A stretch of DNA of 24,196 nucleotides from Lachnospiraceae bacterium UBA7179 (GTDB taxonomy: Bacteria > Bacillota > Clostridia > Lachnospirales > Lachnospiraceae): assembly GCA_002491195.1 (NCBI GenBank), contig DKVL01000117.1, positions 23,732 to 47,927 of the forward strand, read 5' to 3'. Position 1 is the first letter of the stretch; every line of letters begins with the position of its first letter. The position numbers and the translations under genes are program-made. Positions 21,832 through 24,196 of this stretch are shown piece after piece. The notes beneath the pieces were generated by a model, which was not told the DNA's origin, ran no database searches, and was given only the letters and a program-made list of their open reading frames with translations.

Positions 21832-22017
21832 AGGATCCTTAAAGAAATAACTTGACATCTTGCTTGCCTTTTTCTCCGATATCAAATTGCTAAAACAATT
21901 AGGCAAAAATTAGTTACATAGCCCACTATGTGCCTAATTTTTGCCAGTTACGTAGTAACTTGCATTCTCGAAGAAAAATTCTGCGCAATCTTGTCATGTT
22001 ATTTCTTTAAGGCTCCT
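21832..22017. mobile_element. 186-bp MITE-like palindromic element
   Basis: The 26-base termini 21832-21857 and 21992-22017 are inverted copies matching at 24 positions, with the shared core CCTTAAAGAAATAAC. At the centre, GGCAAAAATTAG (21902-21913) pairs exactly with 21934-21945, with ACATAG/CTATGT (21916-21921 and 21926-21931) nested inside. A further hairpin, AGTTAC/GTAACT, occupies 21946-21960. The element has no coding capacity. Its termini and fold fit a miniature inverted-repeat element or a palindromic repeat mobilised in trans. No clear target duplication is seen. It ends 41 nt before the methyltransferase start. Confidence 0.7.
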
Positions 22018-22058
22018 AAATAAAAAATGACAGTTTGATTATGATAGGAGACTGAATT

Positions 22059-22987
22059 ATGGATTATAGCAGAAAAATATCGGAACGCTTGTGGAATATG
22101 CCGGATAAAGGTGAATTGGAAAGCCGTCGCGAGGAAACCTTTATCGATGATATTATCCAAAAGAGTCATATAGAAAAGGAACTGCTATCCCACTTAGACG
22201 GAATAAAGACAGTGTTTGACGGTGGTGCAGGATGTGGAAGATTTTCCATTCTCCTTGCAAAAAAGGCTGTGCGGTAACACATTTTGACATATCGCAGCCT
22301 ATGATCGAGAAAGCAAAGGACTTGGCAGCAAAAGAAGAGGTTCTTGACAAAATAACCTTTGTGAACGGCGCATTGGAAGAACTGAAAGATTTCAACGATA
22401 AATCGTTCGATATGGTGATTTCCTTTGATGCCCCTGTCTCGTATACCTATCCCAACCAGAAAAAAGTTATTGGTGAACTCATACGCATAGGCCGCAAACG
22501 AATTATGCTCAGTGTATCGAGTCGTTTGGGCTCTCTCCCATACTTGGCAAATCCAATACAAAAATACCAATTCATATTGGATGAAACCTGTGATGATCCT
22601 TTTGTAAAATGGTGCATTGATAATAAGGAAAATGCAATCGAAACATATCATTTCAGCAAAGATGCCGTTATGAAGCTGTATAAGGACGGGCTTATGGGAG
22701 GGGACAGTGAGATTGCCGAATATGAAAATGGAGGTACGCCGTGGTGCATCACATACGCTTTTATGCCAGATGAATTAGAGGATATACTCAAAACTTACGG
22801 CGTAAAAAATGTGAAACTGGCAGGTCCCGGCGCATATGCAAGAACCCTTCCGCGAGAATTGCTTGTAAAGATTATGAATGATCCAAAACAGCGTTCTGAC
22901 TTTTTGGATTTTTGTCATTTATATGACTCGAATCCATTCGTATGTGGTATGGGGAAAGATAACCTGTTTGCCCAAGGCGAACTATGA
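22059..22987 (+). pseudogene. Class I SAM-dependent methyltransferase with a -1 frameshift (broken or programmed)
   Basis: The first frame (22059-22277) encodes 72 residues with methyltransferase motif I, VFDGGAGCGRFSILLAKK, then runs into a stop. The -1 frame continues immediately with GCAVTHFDISQPMIEKAKDLA and runs to the stop at 22985-22987, including motif-IV-like FDMVISFDAPVSYTY. Joined, the product would be about 309 residues, a normal small-molecule methyltransferase. The shift lies at GCA AAA AAG (22257-22265): A AAA AAG is a canonical -1 slippery heptamer, and slipping there restores the frame exactly. A GGCTG/CAGCC hairpin follows at once. Loss of one A from an A7 run by mutation or sequencing is the simpler alternative. 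The substrate is unknown. Confidence 0.78.
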
Positions 22988-23010
22988 TTCTTTGATAAAT
23001 GATCAGGAAT

Positions 23011-23115
23011 TACCATAGTCTATTTCCTGTAGTATTAGCCATGGGCTGTTTTCTATGGTAAGGAACTGAAATATCCTGCACAAGTTGTATCACTTATTTT
23101 CCTGCAGTTCCTTAC
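23011..23115. repeat. Overlapping double hairpin containing two TAAGGAACTG repeats
   Basis: TACCATAG (23011-23018) pairs with CTATGGTA (23053-23060). GTAAGGAACTG (23058-23068) pairs perfectly with CAGTTCCTTAC (23105-23115). The two stems share GTA at 23058-23060, so they compete. The second unit is a 58-bp element with 11-bp perfect inverted ends. It lies between the methyltransferase stop and the GNAT gene, 41 nt before its ATG. It could be a terminator, an attenuator-like switch or a mobile palindrome. Confidence 0.6.
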
Positions 23116-23155
23116 AGAAAAGGCAAAAAATATAAATATTAAGGAGCGTTTATTT

Positions 23156-23686
23156 ATGCAGATTGAAACACAAAGATTGTTGATCCGGGATATCAAAACA
23201 GATGATGCGATACCATTTTCCGTAATGGCGGCAGACGGAACCCTGAACGATTGCGGCTTTGACAAAGACTGCGGCAGCTGGATCACAAAATGGATAGCCG
23301 AGGCAAAGGAGTTTGCACTTAGAAACAATCCGAATATGGATTATCTGGCTTATACAATAACCTTAAAGGATGGAGCTGTGGTCGTTGGTTCTGTCGGATG
23401 CTCCTATTATGAAGAACTCCGGGATACAGGGATCACCTATTTTGTCGGTGCGCAGTATAGAAACAATGGCTATGCTGCTGAAGCGGTTAAGGCATATACC
23501 AAATATTTTCTAAAACATTATCATGCAGCAAGAATCATCGCTACTGTGCGAAATGAAAACATACCCTCTTGGAAAGTGATTGAAAAAGCCGGGTATATCC
23601 TGAACACAAAAAGAATGTATAAAGATTTGAACGATGATAAAGAGGAATTATATCGTTTTTATGAAATCAAAGATCATATTAGATGA
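23156..23686 (+). CDS. GNAT acetyltransferase, RimJ/RimL-like
   Basis: The 176-residue enzyme begins MQIETQRLLIRDIKTDDA, the standard start of RimJ/RimL-type GNATs. It continues with a strand segment GAVVVGSVGCSYYEE and the acetyl-CoA motif QYRNNGYAAEAVKAYTKYF (about 102-120), and ends with ATVRNENIPSWKVIEKAGYI, the classic Asn-Ser/Pro-x-Trp-x-Val-x-Glu-Lys-x-Gly block. AAGGAGC precedes the ATG. Relatives acetylate ribosomal proteins or small amines; the substrate here is not known. It is a single gene downstream of the double hairpin. A second, decayed GNAT tail follows at 23761-23931. Confidence 0.88.
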   Translation: MQIETQRLLIRDIKTDDAIPFSVMAADGTLNDCGFDKDCGSWITKWIAEAKEFALRNNPNMDYLAYTITLKDGAVVVGSVGCSYYEELRDTGITYFVGAQYRNNGYAAEAVKAYTKYFLKHYHAARIIATVRNENIPSWKVIEKAGYILNTKRMYKDLNDDKEELYRFYEIKDHIR

Positions 23687-23760
23687 GATCATGCTGAACA
23701 ACTTTTCAAAACAGATTGACTATTTTAAAAAATAGGGTATGATGCTATTGATGGTAAGTC

Positions 23761-23931
23761 GTACCGCAAAGTGGACAGGCATTCACCACAGCGTGTATTG
23801 AATGTGCAAGGACCGCGGGATATATCCAGCTTGCGTTGAATGTGGTTGTTGATAATGTAAGTGCATTATCTATGTATTAAAAAAATGGGTTTGTTGAATT
23901 TGGCAGAAATCATAAAGATTTTAATTCTTGA
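23761..23931 (+). pseudogene. Remnant of a GNAT acetyltransferase C-terminus
   Basis: In one frame the sequence reads AFTTACIECARTAGYIQLAL, then NVVVDNVSALSMY, an in-frame TAA, then KNGFVEFGRNHKDF and a stop at 23929-23931. This is the recognisable end of a GNAT: a helix, then N-x-x-A-x-x-x-Y-x-K-x-G-F. The stop replaces the residue between the conserved Tyr and Lys. No N-terminal half or start is found upstream, so the gene is decayed. It is a different gene from the intact GNAT just before it. Confidence 0.65.
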
Positions 23932-24073
23932 GTGAAAAGATTTCAGGAAGTGATTGATATGAGATTGGAATTGTGATCAGTATATAAATTAACAAATAGC
24001 AGGCTTAAATTCAAAATCGAAATGTTTCAAGAAGTACCTGCATTTGTAAAAAAGGGCAAAATAATATAAATTC
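23932..24073. other. AT-rich stretch without a gene
   Basis: No open frame, hairpin or promoter of note is seen between the GNAT remnant and the right-edge operator. Confidence 0.4.
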
Positions 24074-24135
24074 TTATTCCAACTTTATTCCCAATGTGTT
24101 ATAGTTTAAGCAGTTGGGAATAAAGTTGGGAATAA
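24074..24135. promoter_or_regulatory. Four-half-site palindromic operator at the right edge
   Basis: Arms 24074-24094 and 24114-24135 are inverted copies differing by one base gap. Each arm holds two tandem copies of TTGGGAATAA or a one-base-shorter variant, giving four half-sites. The 19 nt between the arms include TTATAG (24099-24104), a possible -10 element, so a regulator bound here would block transcription. The gene beginning at 24158 is the likely target and may encode its own regulator. Confidence 0.65.
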
Positions 24136-24157
24136 ATCCGTATCGAGGAGAATGTCA

Positions 24158-24196
24158 ATGGATATAAAACAGATTGTATTAGATTTATGTGCCATG
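24158..24196 (+). CDS. Start of a gene running off the right edge
   Basis: ATG 24158 follows GAGGAG (24145-24150) at 7 nt and opens MDIKQIVLDLCAM before the window ends. Thirteen residues are too few to assign a family. The start is supported by the ribosome binding site and by the operator upstream. An AlbA_2/Schlafen-type ATP-binding regulator, which often begins with a similar short helix, is one possibility only. Confidence 0.55.
   Translation, partial: MDIKQIVLDLCAM

Noticed and set aside
21825..22024. Target-site duplication around the 186-bp element
   Set aside because: The flanks share only A/T-rich similarity (ACAATA and AAATAA); no unambiguous duplication is present.
1..24196. CRISPR array, tRNA or rRNA genes
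   Set aside because: No regularly spaced direct repeats, no tRNA cloverleaf signature and no rRNA conserved segments were noticed by eye; a dedicated RNA search could still find a divergent case.

Overview
The window looks like a chromosomal accessory stretch of a Clostridia-type Firmicute, most likely a gut Lachnospiraceae relative. The grounds are strong AGGAGG-type ribosome binding sites, BlaI/M56 and DinJ/YafQ pairs, several signal-peptide-less glycosidases, an HPr paralogue and DUF5107-TPR proteins. No rRNA, tRNA or CRISPR array is visible, so the genus is inferred from protein families only.

Left part (1-2690): a patchwork of accessory pieces. It opens with a 71-bp exact copy of part of a lipoprotein gene found intact 2.1 kb further on. 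A DinJ/YafQ toxin-antitoxin operon follows, with an operator over its -10 box. Then come small uncharacterised genes, one preceded by a possible 28-codon leader that overlaps it by ATGA, and a remnant-like helical protein. The intact lipoprotein gene is read leftward.

Sensor module (2880-6393): a BlaI-type repressor with a long palindromic operator over its own promoter, then a 928-residue M56 (BlaR1-like) membrane zinc protease. In place of a penicillin-binding domain, the sensor end carries two copies of an uncharacterised domain. A strong hairpin terminator separates it from a leftward three-gene operon (6419-8033). That operon encodes a DUF2185-like protein, an acidic unknown protein and a Cys-pair protein; it resembles an immunity-gene cluster.

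Carbohydrate region (8256-21690): a GH27 alpha-galactosidase-type enzyme is followed by a Crh-like HPr that keeps the regulatory serine but lacks the phosphocarrier histidine. An AEC transporter, an XRE regulator and a GNAT interrupt. The core follows: a GH2 enzyme, a convergent AraC regulator and, divergent from AraC, an operon of a 1095-residue DUF5107-TPR protein and a GH35 enzyme. No enzyme here has a signal peptide and no sugar transporter is present. The enzymes therefore probably act in the cytoplasm on galactose- or arabinose-containing oligosaccharides imported by a transporter encoded elsewhere. The GH2 terminator is written into the last codons of araC.

Right part (21691-24196): repeat-rich. 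A 186-bp MITE-like palindrome lies upstream of a class I methyltransferase split by a -1 frameshift at A AAA AAG. A double hairpin made of a repeat seen elsewhere in the window follows, then a GNAT and the tail of a decayed second GNAT. The window ends at the first 13 codons of a gene preceded by a four-half-site palindromic operator.

Two small repeat families tie the window together: TAAGGAACTG (five sites, mostly in 5' leaders) and a 53-bp element present twice. Most function calls rest on recognised motifs; the substrate of the GH2/DUF5107/GH35 cluster is not determined.
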